Source of the DNA: Sneathiella litorea
GTDB lineage: Bacteria; Pseudomonadota; Alphaproteobacteria; Sneathiellales; Sneathiellaceae
Direction of reading: 5' to 3'
NCBI RefSeq assembly: GCF_009882915.1
Contig: NZ_WTUW01000002.1
Coordinates: 682,309 to 746,308 of the forward strand
DNA: 64,000 nt
The translations under genes were made by a program, and so were the position numbers. Below, one piece after another: positions 41,752 through 50,520 of this stretch. Position 1 is the first letter of the stretch. Every line of letters begins with the position of its first letter. The notes under the pieces were generated by a model. That model was not told the DNA's origin, did no database searches, and saw only the letters and a program-made list of their open reading frames with translations.

Positions 41752-41793
41752 AAAAGAGTACATGTGTTCCGGTGAAGGGACATGTACTCTTTT
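41752..41793 (-). terminator. Attenuator-type hairpin between aapJ and aapQ
   Basis: AAAAGAGTACATGT (41752-41765) and ACATGTACTCTTTT (41780-41793) are perfect 14-bp arms around a 14-nt loop. On the minus strand a T-rich run follows. It lies 26 bp after the aapJ stop and would terminate or protect most aapJ transcripts. Confidence 0.85.
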
Positions 41794-41819
41794 CCATTAC
41801 TTACATCAGCGAACCGACC

Positions 41820-42836
41820 TTAGCGCAGTGGTGGAGCGTAGAGAATGCCTCCCTTGTTCCACTGGGCATTCAAACCACGAGCAATGTTAAGGGCTGTCCC
41901 TTCACCAAGGTTGCGGGCAAAGCTTTCACCATAGTTGCCAACATTCTTGATGATGTTGTAGGCCCAATCATTGCTGAGGCCGAGCTGCTGTCCAAGGTCA
42001 CCGGAAGTGCCCAGCATACGCTGGATGCCCGGGTTCTTGGTGTTTGCTTTCAAATCATCGACATTTGCCGAAGAGACATTCAGCTCTTCCGCCTCGATCA
42101 TGGCGTTCAATGTCCAGCGGGCAATATCACCCCACTGGTTGTCGCCGTGACGGACGAGCGGGCCGAGTGGCTCTTTGGAGATAACTTCCGGCAGAACGAT
42201 ATGGGCTTCAGGATCAGCAATCACTGAACGCTGTGCATAGAGGCCGGACTGGTCTGTCGTGTAAACGTCGCAGGTATCTTTCAGATAAGCTTCGCGAACC
42301 TCGTCTGCCGTGTCGAACACGACTGAGTCATACTTCATGCCATTCGCGGTGAAGTAGTCGGCAAGGTTCAGCTCGGTTGTTGTACCGGACTGCACACAGA
42401 CCCGGGCGCCGCTTAGTTCAAGCGCTGATTTCACACCAAGGGCCTTTTTGACCATGAAACCCTGACCGTCGTAGTAGTTAACGCCGACGAATTCAAAACC
42501 AAGGTTCACGTCACGGCTGAAAGTCCAGGTCGTGTTCCGGGCCAGCACGTCAATTTCAGCGGACTGCAGGGCTGTAAACCGTTCCTTCGCAGTTGTCGGC
42601 GTGTATTTGACCTTGTCCGGATCACCGAAAATGGCAGCAGACATCGCACGACAGAAGTCTACGTCAAAGCCTTCCCATTTACCTTCATTGTTTGGCGCGG
42701 CAAAGCCCGCCAATCCGGTAGTAACACCACATTGGATGAAGCCCTTGGCTTTCACATCATCCAAGGTTGCTGCGGTTGCCGCTGTCGCGATAAAAGTCGC
42801 GGCTGTTGCGACAGCAATAAAACTCGCTTTTTTCAT
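41820..42836 (-). CDS. aapJ: General L-amino-acid ABC transporter, periplasmic binding protein
   Basis: A 338-residue solute-binding protein of the family 3 type. It has a signal peptide (KKASFIAVATAATFIATAAT, cleavage near TAATL). The AapJ hallmarks are GFIQCGVTTGLAGFAAPN, WEGFDVDFCRAMSAAIFGD and ARNTTWTFSRDVNLGFEF. It binds many L-amino acids in the periplasm and delivers them to AapQM. First gene of the operon, with a good AGGAAGG ribosome site. It is divergent from metC. Confidence 0.95.
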   Translation of the reverse strand: MKKASFIAVATAATFIATAATAATLDDVKAKGFIQCGVTTGLAGFAAPNNEGKWEGFDVDFCRAMSAAIFGDPDKVKYTPTTAKERFTALQSAEIDVLARNTTWTFSRDVNLGFEFVGVNYYDGQGFMVKKALGVKSALELSGARVCVQSGTTTELNLADYFTANGMKYDSVVFDTADEVREAYLKDTCDVYTTDQSGLYAQRSVIADPEAHIVLPEVISKEPLGPLVRHGDNQWGDIARWTLNAMIEAEELNVSSANVDDLKANTKNPGIQRMLGTSGDLGQQLGLSNDWAYNIIKNVGNYGESFARNLGEGTALNIARGLNAQWNKGGILYAPPLR

Positions 42837-43149
42837 GAAATGACCTTCCTGTCCATTGATAACTTTGGCAATTTTTTCTCCGGTAAATCACATACTTCTC
42901 TTAAGTACTACACCCTTATCCTGAGCGCTTTAGTGACTAAACCTTAAAGATCACAATCTATGTTATTATGACCTTCTAAGTGCTTGACGATAGTATATTT
43001 ATACATCCCGTCAATGTAAAAATATGCTGCACCTGCGAAAAAAATACTTGGAACCCCATTTAAAGAGTTAAAATTTGCCCTTTAATCTCTGGCGTCCATC
43101 CTATATTGATTTAGAAACAACAGTTCCTAATCAACAGGCATTTCTTCCT
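42837..43149. other. Divergent promoter region between aapJ and metC
   Basis: This 313-bp AT-rich region must hold promoters for both the aap operon and metC. A TTGACG-like element near 42982 and several TATA-like runs are present, but no pair has acceptable spacing, so none is called. I looked for a SAM-II-type leader ahead of metC and did not see one. Confidence 0.5.
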
Positions 43150-44325
43150 ATGAAAGATGAAACAAAAATCGTAACCGCCGGGCGCAACCCGGAAGGGAAT
43201 TTCGGTATCGTCAATGTACCCGTATACCATGCATCAACCATCCTCTTTCCGTCATTGGCGGAGCTGCAGAAGACTCATGTCGCACGCGCGGCGGGAGAGC
43301 GGGTTGTCTCCTACGGTCGAATCGGCACGCCGACCACCTGGTCGCTGGAAGACGCGGTCGCCGAACTTGAAGGCGGATACCGTGCGCAGGTTTACCCCTC
43401 CGGCCTTGCAGCTTGCGCGAACGCCATACTGGCTATGGTCAAGACCGGCGATCACATGTTGGTGACTGATAGTGTTTATGGTCCTGTCCGTGTCTTTTGC
43501 GACAATTTTCTCTCGCGATTCGGCGTCGAGGTGACCTATTATGACCCGCTGATCGGCGCTGGAATAGGCGAATTGATGCGGCCGAACACCACCGTCGTTT
43601 ATACCGAGGCACCGGGCTCACAAACATTCGAGATGCAGGATATCCCCGCCATCGCGGAGGTCGCGCATGCAAAGGGCGCGGTCGTCCTGACGGACAACAC
43701 CTGGGCCTCTCCCCTCTTCTTCAAACCGTTCGAGCATGGCGTCGATATCTCGATCCAGGCGGGAACGAAATATATCGTCGGGCATTCCGATGTCATGATC
43801 GGTACTGTCACCGCGACGAAGGATTACTGGCCGGCGCTGCAAAAGGGCGCCAACATGCTTGGCCAGAGCGCCGGACCGGACGATGTCTATCTGGCCCAGC
43901 GCGGCATCCGCACCCTTTCGGTACGACTGAAACAGCATATGGAAAACGGCCTCGCGGTTGCTGAATGGCTAAAAGGACGCCCGGAAGTCCATTCAGTGCT
44001 GCATCCTGCCCTTCCCGATCATCCTGGTCACGACATTTGGAAGCGCGATTTTCTTGGCGCGTCGGGGTTGTTCTCAATGCGGCTCAAGGAAGTTTCCAGG
44101 GAAGCGCTCGCCGCCTTTCTCGATGATCTTGAACTGTTCGGCATGGGGTATTCCTGGGGCGGGTATGAAAGCCTGATTATTCTGGCCGACCCGACGACCT
44201 ACAGAACGGCGACGACATGGGACAATACAAATCCGCTGTTGCGGCTTCATATCGGGCTTGAAGCGGTGGACGACCTGATCGCGGATTTAAAGAACGGCTT
44301 TGATAGGCTAAACGCGGTAAAATAG
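43150..44325 (+). CDS. metC: Cystathionine beta-lyase
   Basis: A 391-residue Cys/Met-metabolism PLP enzyme. The conserved opening is TAGRNPEGNFGIVNVPVYHA. The active-site lysine is in SIQAGTKYIVGHSDVMIG, and the cofactor-binding GLAACANAILAM and GMGYSWGGYESLI follow. The GMGYSWGGYESL segment matches the proteobacterial cystathionine beta-lyase (homocysteine-forming) rather than gamma-synthase group. ATG 43150 is chosen because similarity starts there; the frame extends back to a TTG at 43075. It is followed by hisI 52 bp downstream. Confidence 0.92.
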   Translation: MKDETKIVTAGRNPEGNFGIVNVPVYHASTILFPSLAELQKTHVARAAGERVVSYGRIGTPTTWSLEDAVAELEGGYRAQVYPSGLAACANAILAMVKTGDHMLVTDSVYGPVRVFCDNFLSRFGVEVTYYDPLIGAGIGELMRPNTTVVYTEAPGSQTFEMQDIPAIAEVAHAKGAVVLTDNTWASPLFFKPFEHGVDISIQAGTKYIVGHSDVMIGTVTATKDYWPALQKGANMLGQSAGPDDVYLAQRGIRTLSVRLKQHMENGLAVAEWLKGRPEVHSVLHPALPDHPGHDIWKRDFLGASGLFSMRLKEVSREALAAFLDDLELFGMGYSWGGYESLIILADPTTYRTATTWDNTNPLLRLHIGLEAVDDLIADLKNGFDRLNAVK

Positions 44326-44377
44326 AATATCAGGTCGAATCAGTGACTGATTCGGCCAAACAGGGTAAGATAACCAC

Positions 44378-44779
44378 ATGAATAATGACATTCTGGACAA
44401 GATCACCTTTGACACAGGCGGCCTCGTCCCGGCGATTGCCCAACAGCATGACACCGGCGAGGTTCTGATGATGGCCTGGATGAACCGGGACGCCGTGCTG
44501 GAAACCCTTGAAAAGGGGCAGGTCTGCTACTGGTCGCGCTCCCGCGGGAAGCTATGGCGCAAAGGAGAAAGCTCGGGCCATGTCCAGCGGCTTGTCAATT
44601 TCCGCATCGACTGCGACGGTGATACGCTCCTCCTGCTGGTCGATCAGACAGGAGTCGCCTGCCACACGGGCCGCCATAACTGCTTCTTCCAGAGCGTGCG
44701 CGACGGCGAGGTCGAGATAATCAGCGAGGTGGAAATTTCCCCGGACGAGATGTACGGGAATAAAAGCGGCGGCAAATGA
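44378..44779 (+). CDS. hisI: Phosphoribosyl-AMP cyclohydrolase
   Basis: A 133-residue enzyme of the third step in histidine synthesis. It shows the metal-binding signature CDGDTLLLLVDQTGVACHTG and RHNCFF, plus the conserved MMAWMNRDAVLETLEKGQ and CYWSRSRGKLWRKGESSGH. It is the stand-alone cyclohydrolase without a HisE domain. It overlaps modB by ATGA at 44776-44779, an unusual pairing because histidine and molybdate genes are unrelated. Confidence 0.95.
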   Translation: MNNDILDKITFDTGGLVPAIAQQHDTGEVLMMAWMNRDAVLETLEKGQVCYWSRSRGKLWRKGESSGHVQRLVNFRIDCDGDTLLLLVDQTGVACHTGRHNCFFQSVRDGEVEIISEVEISPDEMYGNKSGGK

Positions 44780-45477
44780 CCGTCTCCCCGGCAGAGCTGG
44801 ACGTGATCCTGCTTTCCCTGAAAGTCGCGCTCTGGTGCGTGGGCCTCTCGCTCCTGCCTGCGCTGCTGATCGCGTGGGTGCTGGCGCGGCGGGAATTTTA
44901 CGGCAAGACGGTGCTCAATGTCCTGATCCATCTGCCGATCGTCCTGCCCCCGGTGGTGGTCGGTTATTTCCTCCTTGTTCTTCTCGGTAATCGTGGCCCC
45001 GTCGGTGGCTGGCTGCTGGAGAATTTCGGCATTTCCCTCATCTTCAACTGGAAGGGCGTCGTCGCGGCAACGGCCGTGATGTCCTTTCCCTTTATCACCC
45101 GCGCCATCCGTCAGGCGATCGAGGCGGTAGACCGGAACCTTGAAGTCGCGGCCCTCACCCTTGGCCGGTCTCCGGTCATGGTCTTTCTCACCATCACCCT
45201 CCCACTGATCATTCCGGGTATTCTCGCAGGCATTACGCTTGGGTTCGCCCGCGCACTAGGAGAGTTTGGCGCGACCATCACCTTTGTCGCCAACATTCCC
45301 GGCGAGACACAGACCCTGCCGCTCGCCATCTATTCGCTTCTTCAGACACCTGATGCTGATACCGCTGTCTGGCGTCTCGTCATCATCTCCGTCGTGCTTG
45401 CCTTCGTCGCGATTGCCCTATCCGAATGGCTGACCCGCCGATCGGTCCAGCAGCTGGGAGGGAGGGATGATGCTTGA
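44776..45477 (+). CDS. modB: Molybdate ABC transporter permease
   Basis: A 233-residue inner-membrane permease with five or more spans. The conserved LIHLPIVLPPVVVGYFLLVL and LGRSPVMVFLTITLPLIIPG are present. The EAA-type loop precedes FARALGEFGATITFVANIPG, which is diagnostic of ModB. It starts inside the hisI stop and overlaps modC by a few bases. No modA binding-protein gene is present in the window. Confidence 0.92.
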   Translation: MTVSPAELDVILLSLKVALWCVGLSLLPALLIAWVLARREFYGKTVLNVLIHLPIVLPPVVVGYFLLVLLGNRGPVGGWLLENFGISLIFNWKGVVAATAVMSFPFITRAIRQAIEAVDRNLEVAALTLGRSPVMVFLTITLPLIIPGILAGITLGFARALGEFGATITFVANIPGETQTLPLAIYSLLQTPDADTAVWRLVIISVVLAFVAIALSEWLTRRSVQQLGGRDDA

Positions 45478-46540
45478 AATCCGCCTGAAGAAAACCGTTG
45501 GCCGCTTTCATCTGAATGCCACCTTCAGTGCGGAGCATGGCCTCACTGCCGTCTTCGGTCCGTCCGGCGCGGGAAAGACATTACTGGCCAAAACGCTCGC
45601 TGGCCTGGTAACGCCGGATGAGGGACATATCGAGATTGGTGGCCGTACGCTCTACAACACGGCAAAAAATATCAATATCCCCGTTCATCAGCGGCATATC
45701 GGCTTCGTCTTTCAGGAGCATCGCCTGTTTCCCCATTATTCGGTGCGGGGTAATCTCACTTATGGCCGGGGACCGCAGCGCAGCAGCAACCCGATCACAT
45801 TCGACAAAGTCGTCGAGATTCTCGGGATAGGTTCCCTGTTGGAGCGAAAGCCAGCCTCCCTTTCCGGCGGAGAGCGCCAGCGGGTTGCTATCGGCCGGGC
45901 ACTGCTCAGTCATCCGAAAATCCTCATCATGGATGAACCGCTATCCAGCCTTGATGAGGGCCGCAAGGCAGAAATCCTGCCTCTGATCGAGGCGCTGAAG
46001 TCCGAGTTTGATCTCCCCACCCTCTATATTTCCCATTCAATTGAGGAAATTACCCGTCTCGCCGATACGATCCTTCTCCTCGACAACGGGGAAATGAAAG
46101 CGGCGGGCCCAACCGGCGACATCCTCAGTCGGCTTGACCTGATCCCGTACGCGGGCGGTTATGATGCCGGAACACTGATCGAAGCGAAGGTCACGTCTTA
46201 TGAACCCGGTCATCACATGTTGACACTGGAAACGGAAAGCGGCGGAAAACTCCTTATAACCGGCGGCGCGAAGGAGATTGGAACGCCGGTCCGCCTGCGC
46301 ATTCGCGCCCGCGATGTCGCCCTGTCCAAGTCGGAGCCCAAATCCCTCTCGATCCTTAACCGGTTCAAGGGGCGCGTTGTCGATCACTGCAGCGGTGCCG
46401 AGGGGATGGAGGAATTGCTCCTTGATGTCGGCTTCCCCCTGACGGCGCGGATCACCCGCAAATCCTTCGAGGAAATGAAACTCAGCAAGGACACACCCAT
46501 CTGGGCATTGGTCAAGGCGGTAACGATCAGTCGGTCCTGA
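45470..46540 (+). CDS. modC: Molybdate ABC transporter ATP-binding protein
   Basis: A 356-residue ATPase. Walker A is VFGPSGAGKTLLAKTLAGLV, the signature is LSGGERQRVAIGRALLSHP, Walker B is ILIMDEPLSSLDEG, and the switch is LYISHSIEEITRLADT. The C-terminal 70 residues form a molybdate-binding (TOBE/mop) domain, seen in RLRIRARDVALSKSEP. The start is ATG 45470 because the ribosome site GGGAGG is too close to the ATG at 45467. Convergent with the CRP-like gene, 12 bp apart. Confidence 0.93.
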   Translation: MLEIRLKKTVGRFHLNATFSAEHGLTAVFGPSGAGKTLLAKTLAGLVTPDEGHIEIGGRTLYNTAKNINIPVHQRHIGFVFQEHRLFPHYSVRGNLTYGRGPQRSSNPITFDKVVEILGIGSLLERKPASLSGGERQRVAIGRALLSHPKILIMDEPLSSLDEGRKAEILPLIEALKSEFDLPTLYISHSIEEITRLADTILLLDNGEMKAAGPTGDILSRLDLIPYAGGYDAGTLIEAKVTSYEPGHHMLTLETESGGKLLITGGAKEIGTPVRLRIRARDVALSKSEPKSLSILNRFKGRVVDHCSGAEGMEELLLDVGFPLTARITRKSFEEMKLSKDTPIWALVKAVTISRS

Positions 46541-46552
46541 TGGGATAATAGA

Positions 46553-47254
46553 TTAACGGTTGCTCTGGCTCGGCGTCATGGCGAGGGTCTTGATATAGTC
46601 CTCAATCGCGCCCTTGTCCTTCAGGTACAGCGTCTTGCCCTTTTTAAGGACCATGCCCTCATGGCCAAGCTGCCCGAGGACGCGCGCCACGGTCTCGCGC
46701 GTGGTGGACACCCGGCTCGCAATCACGCTCTGGGTCGGCATCGGATAGATTAGCCAGCTACCTGCGGTCAACGGGTCCGGCTCCGCCATACGCAGGAGTT
46801 CCTGGCAGACCCTCTGCACCGCACCCAATGTCGACAGGTCAAGGATGCGGTCGTCATTGATACGGATAATCCGGGCGAGCCGCTGTAACACCGACATCAT
46901 GATGGACGGATTGCGCATCAGCAAATCACGGAACAGCTCCGGGCTGAGACTGGCCAGCAGGCAGCGTGAACTCGCCACTACATTGGCCGAACGCGCCCGG
47001 CCGTCAATCGCTGAAAGTTCGCCGAAATACTGTCCCTCACCCACAGTCGCATAGGTTACCTCGCGACCAGAGACGCCATAGTTGACGATATTGACGCTTC
47101 CCGTGACCACGAAATACATGTCCCGGCTGTCCGTAGACCGCTCCAGGATCTGTTCATTCGCGCCATAGGTCCGCCAGACACATTTCGCGGCGATACTTGC
47201 CCGCTCTTGAGGTGTCAGTTCTTTCAGCAGTTCTATCTTGTCAAGATTTTGCAT
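46553..47254 (-). CDS. Crp/Fnr-family transcriptional regulator
   Basis: A 233-residue regulator. The N-terminal cyclic-nucleotide-binding fold has EGQYFGELSAIDGRARSANV, which carries the FGE and R-S residues that contact cAMP in CRP. The C-terminal winged helix is TQSVIASRVSTTRETVARVL. No N-terminal iron-sulfur cysteine cluster is present, so it is not an FNR-type oxygen sensor. cAMP binding is plausible from these residues. It is divergent from paaX, with 152 bp between. Confidence 0.88.
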   Translation of the reverse strand: MQNLDKIELLKELTPQERASIAAKCVWRTYGANEQILERSTDSRDMYFVVTGSVNIVNYGVSGREVTYATVGEGQYFGELSAIDGRARSANVVASSRCLLASLSPELFRDLLMRNPSIMMSVLQRLARIIRINDDRILDLSTLGAVQRVCQELLRMAEPDPLTAGSWLIYPMPTQSVIASRVSTTRETVARVLGQLGHEGMVLKKGKTLYLKDKGAIEDYIKTLAMTPSQSNR

Positions 47255-47406
47255 GTCCGCTGGACCGTCGCCCCTCTTATCGCTTAAGATTGGAACTGAC
47301 TATAAAGTATAAATTGGAAAATCAAAACAAGAAGCTAAGGGTAAACAGTGTCGGGAATGAACATGACTCGAACAGGGCATCCCCACCCTCTTGACACAGG
47401 GATCGC

Positions 47407-48375
47407 ATGAACCAGACGGCAAGCATCGATCCGCGGATCACACCCCTGTTCAAGAAGCTGGACCTGAAAGCGAAATCGCTACTGGTCACGGTCTGGGGGG
47501 ACGCGGTCTTGCCTCATGGCGGAACCGTCTGGCTGGGCAGCCTGATTACGCTGGTCACCCCTCTCGGCCTGAACGACCGGGTTGTGCGCACTGCCGTCTT
47601 TCGCCTGCAAAAGGAAGGATTTCTCTCCTCCCGACAGATCGGACGGCGGAGCTTCTACAACCTGACGGAAACCGGCGCCCATCGTTTCGCCGAGGCTTCC
47701 CACCGCATCTATGCCGCCGGCGATATTCCCTGGGATGGCAAATGGTTATTCCTCTTTGCGCTCCGCCGGGAGCTTGCAGAGAAAGACCGTCGCAAACTGG
47801 AGACGGAACTCGGCTGGCTTGGCTTTGGCAATCTTGGCGGTGGCGTTTACGCCCACCCGACGGCCAGCGCGGAAAGCGTCGATAGTCTGCTCAGTGACCT
47901 TGGCCTTGCGGGGAAAGTCACGGTCTTGAGCGCAACCGGCAGCGGAAATGCGCCATTCAATGCACCGGAAATCCTCGTCGCCAAGGGCTGGACCCTGAAA
48001 GATCTCGAGGCGGACTACGCCCGGTTTATCCGCCATTTCGCCCCGTTTTCCGACATTATGCAATCAACCACAACCCTTGATGAAAAAAAATGTTTTATTA
48101 TTCGCAGCCTCTTGGTGCATGATTACAGACGGGTTCTCTTGCGGGACCCGATGTTACCGGCGGAACTCCTGCCGGATAAGTGGAACGGCAATCAGGCCCG
48201 CGCCCTGTTCCGGGACATATACAATCTGGTCTGGGAGGGAGCAGAAGCGTATCTGATGGAAATACTTGAAAATGCGACAGGGAGACTACCGCCTGCATCG
48301 GAGGATTTTTACCGACGCTTTGGTGGACTGAAGAAGCATTCGCTCCGTAAAACAATAGTTCAAGAACAAGAATGA
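47407..48375 (+). CDS. paaX: PaaX-family transcriptional regulator
   Basis: A 322-residue regulator. The N-terminal winged helix includes RTAVFRLQKEGFLSSRQIG, followed by RRSFYNLTETGAHRFAEAS, matching PaaX, which represses phenylacetyl-CoA catabolism genes. The C-terminal PaaX domain contains WDGKWLFLFALRRELAEKDR. No paa catabolic gene is in the window, so its target may differ. It ends 9 bp before the ferredoxin reductase gene. ATG 47407 has no strong ribosome site. Confidence 0.85.
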   Translation: MNQTASIDPRITPLFKKLDLKAKSLLVTVWGDAVLPHGGTVWLGSLITLVTPLGLNDRVVRTAVFRLQKEGFLSSRQIGRRSFYNLTETGAHRFAEASHRIYAAGDIPWDGKWLFLFALRRELAEKDRRKLETELGWLGFGNLGGGVYAHPTASAESVDSLLSDLGLAGKVTVLSATGSGNAPFNAPEILVAKGWTLKDLEADYARFIRHFAPFSDIMQSTTTLDEKKCFIIRSLLVHDYRRVLLRDPMLPAELLPDKWNGNQARALFRDIYNLVWEGAEAYLMEILENATGRLPPASEDFYRRFGGLKKHSLRKTIVQEQE

Positions 48376-48384
48376 GTCAGGGAA

Positions 48385-49701
48385 ATGTCAACAGGGTTAA
48401 AGATTTGTATCGTCGGCTCCGGTCCGGCAGGAATGTATGCCGCAGGCGCCATCGTCAAGAAAAATCCCGAAAGCCAGATTGATATCATCGACAAGCTGGC
48501 CACACCATACGGGCTGGTGCGCGCCGGCGTCGCGCCGGATCACCAGACCACCAAGAATGTTACCCGCGCCTATGACAAGATCATGGAGAACGACAATGTC
48601 CGCTTTGTTGGCAATGTTGGCCTATCCACCGACATTCCACTGGAGAAACTGCGGGAGCTCTATGATGTGGTGGTGATCGCGACCGGAACACCGAAGGATC
48701 GCAGCCTCGGTATCCCCGGGGAGGACAAGGAGGGCGCCTTCGGGGCGCAAACCTTCGTCTACTGGTATAACGGCCATCCGGAATTCCGGGATGCGGTGCC
48801 TAACCTCGATATCGAGACGGCGGTCGTCATCGGTAACGGCAATGTCGCGCTGGACGTTGCACGTATCCTGATGCGGACAGAGGATGAGATGGTCACTTCC
48901 GACCTTGCCGAGCATGCGGCCAGCGAGATTTTCAAAAGCCCGCTTAAATGCGTGCATGTGGTGGGACGGCGTGCGCCGGAGAATGCGCAGTTCTCCTCCA
49001 AGGAGCTGAGCGAGTTTGCCGAGATGACCTCCGCCAAGCCCTACACGGACAAATCCGTCCTGCCGGAGGAATTTACTTCCGACGACAAGAAGGAAGAGCG
49101 CGTGATTAACACCAATCTCGACCTTCTGCGCAGTTTCGAGCATATCCGCCCGGGGATTGAGGGACGGTCCATTCATCTGGACTTCCTGGCCAGCCCGATT
49201 GAGATTCTGGGTGGCGACACCATCACCGGCGTCCGTTTCGAACGAAACAAGATCGTCGATGGCAAGGCCGTTGGCACCGGGGAAACCTACGAGATTGACT
49301 GTCAGCTGCTCGTTTCCTGCATCGGCTATGAAATGGGCATCCTTGAAGGGCTGCCTGTTGAGAAGGGCATCATCAAGAATGACGAGGGGCGCGTTGCCGA
49401 CGGGCTCTATGTGGTCGGCTGGGCAAAGCGCGGCCCCTCCGGCACCATCGGGACAAACCGTATCGACAGTCAGAATGTGGTTGAAAAAATACTGGCCGAT
49501 TTTGAGGGCGGCGGCGATCCGGCGAAGACCGGCCCCTCTGGTCTTGACGCCTGGTGCCAGGAGAAAGGCATTCAGACGGTTTCCTTCGATGACTGGAAGA
49601 AGATCAACGAAGCGGAAGTGGCCCGCGGTGGCGGAAAATCTCCGAGGAAGAAATTTGTCCGTACCCGTGATATGTTGTCGATTGTGACGACTAAAGGATA
49701 G
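48385..49701 (+). CDS. FAD-dependent ferredoxin-NADP reductase (adrenodoxin reductase-like)
   Basis: A 438-residue flavoprotein of the glutathione-reductase-like fold. The FAD Rossmann motif is KICIVGSGPAGMYAAGAIVK. The adrenodoxin-reductase hallmark is LATPYGLVRAGVAPDHQTTK, and the NADP site is TAVVIGNGNVALDVARIL. The C-terminal WAKRGPSGTIGTNRIDSQN is typical of FprA. It passes electrons between NADPH and a [2Fe-2S] ferredoxin; a suitable ferredoxin is encoded at 51189-51518. Downstream is a phosphodiesterase gene, 3 bp away. Confidence 0.93.
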   Translation: MSTGLKICIVGSGPAGMYAAGAIVKKNPESQIDIIDKLATPYGLVRAGVAPDHQTTKNVTRAYDKIMENDNVRFVGNVGLSTDIPLEKLRELYDVVVIATGTPKDRSLGIPGEDKEGAFGAQTFVYWYNGHPEFRDAVPNLDIETAVVIGNGNVALDVARILMRTEDEMVTSDLAEHAASEIFKSPLKCVHVVGRRAPENAQFSSKELSEFAEMTSAKPYTDKSVLPEEFTSDDKKEERVINTNLDLLRSFEHIRPGIEGRSIHLDFLASPIEILGGDTITGVRFERNKIVDGKAVGTGETYEIDCQLLVSCIGYEMGILEGLPVEKGIIKNDEGRVADGLYVVGWAKRGPSGTIGTNRIDSQNVVEKILADFEGGGDPAKTGPSGLDAWCQEKGIQTVSFDDWKKINEAEVARGGGKSPRKKFVRTRDMLSIVTTKG

Positions 49702-49704
49702 GCC

Positions 49705-50508
49705 ATGCTGATCGCGCAGTTAAGTGATTGCCATATCACCATTCCAGAGGAAGACTTCGCCAAGCTTTATAATCCTGCAGACAAACTGCGGGAGGCGGCG
49801 CGGCATGTAAACAACAGCGTCAACCGGCCGGATCTTGTGTTTCTCACGGGCGATCTGGTGAACACCGCCAAGGCAGAGGAATATGAGGTCTTGCGCGGGA
49901 TTCTGCCTGAATTCGAGATGCCGGTCTATCTGCTCCCCGGCAATCATGATGACTGCACCCTCCTGCGGGAGATGTTCCCCGACCACGACTATTTGCCGAC
50001 GGACGGGAAGCTGAATTATGTAGTGGAGGGATGGCCGCTCAAATTCATCTGCCTCGACACCAATATCCACGGCAAGCCGCAAGGCCATTTGGGACATGAG
50101 CAACTCAACTGGCTGGATCAGGAGCTAACCCGCGAGACAGACCGCCCCGTCGTGATCTTCATGCATCATCCGCCGTTCAAGACCGGCCTGACCAGCATGG
50201 ACGAGATGGGCCTCCTCGATATGGATGACTTTGCAGAGGTGATATCCCGTCATAAGAATATAAAAAGGGTTCTCTGCGGCCATCTGCACCGGTCAATCCA
50301 GAAGCTTATCGGCGGGACGCTCGTGCAGGTCTGCCCCTCCACCTCCCATCAAATCAGGCTTTTGCTGGCGGAGAATAATGAGCTTGGAACGACCTTTGAG
50401 CCGCCGGAATATCTGCTCCACTACTGGACAGAAAAAGACGGCCTCGTCACCCATAACGATTACGTAAAGGATTATAAGGTCGCCTGGACCCTGAAAGGAG
50501 AGATGTAA
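49705..50508 (+). CDS. Metallophosphoesterase (class III cyclic nucleotide/GpdQ-like phosphodiesterase)
   Basis: A 267-residue binuclear metal enzyme. All five motifs are visible: D8/H10 in AQLSDCHITIPE, GDLV in LVFLTGDLVNTAKA, GNHD in VYLLPGNHDDCTLL, MHHPP in VVIFMHHPPFKTG, and GHLH in KRVLCGHLHRSIQ. The family hydrolyses cAMP or glycerophosphodiesters. It follows the ferredoxin reductase gene closely. A CRP-like regulator is encoded 2.4 kb away, making cAMP a reasonable but unproven substrate. Confidence 0.9.
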   Translation: MLIAQLSDCHITIPEEDFAKLYNPADKLREAARHVNNSVNRPDLVFLTGDLVNTAKAEEYEVLRGILPEFEMPVYLLPGNHDDCTLLREMFPDHDYLPTDGKLNYVVEGWPLKFICLDTNIHGKPQGHLGHEQLNWLDQELTRETDRPVVIFMHHPPFKTGLTSMDEMGLLDMDDFAEVISRHKNIKRVLCGHLHRSIQKLIGGTLVQVCPSTSHQIRLLLAENNELGTTFEPPEYLLHYWTEKDGLVTHNDYVKDYKVAWTLKGEM

Positions 50509-50520
50509 AAGGCGCTGTGC

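Noticed and set aside
42837-43149. SAM-II-type riboswitch ahead of metC
   Set aside because: The location is suitable, but I could not find the conserved pseudoknot sequence blocks.
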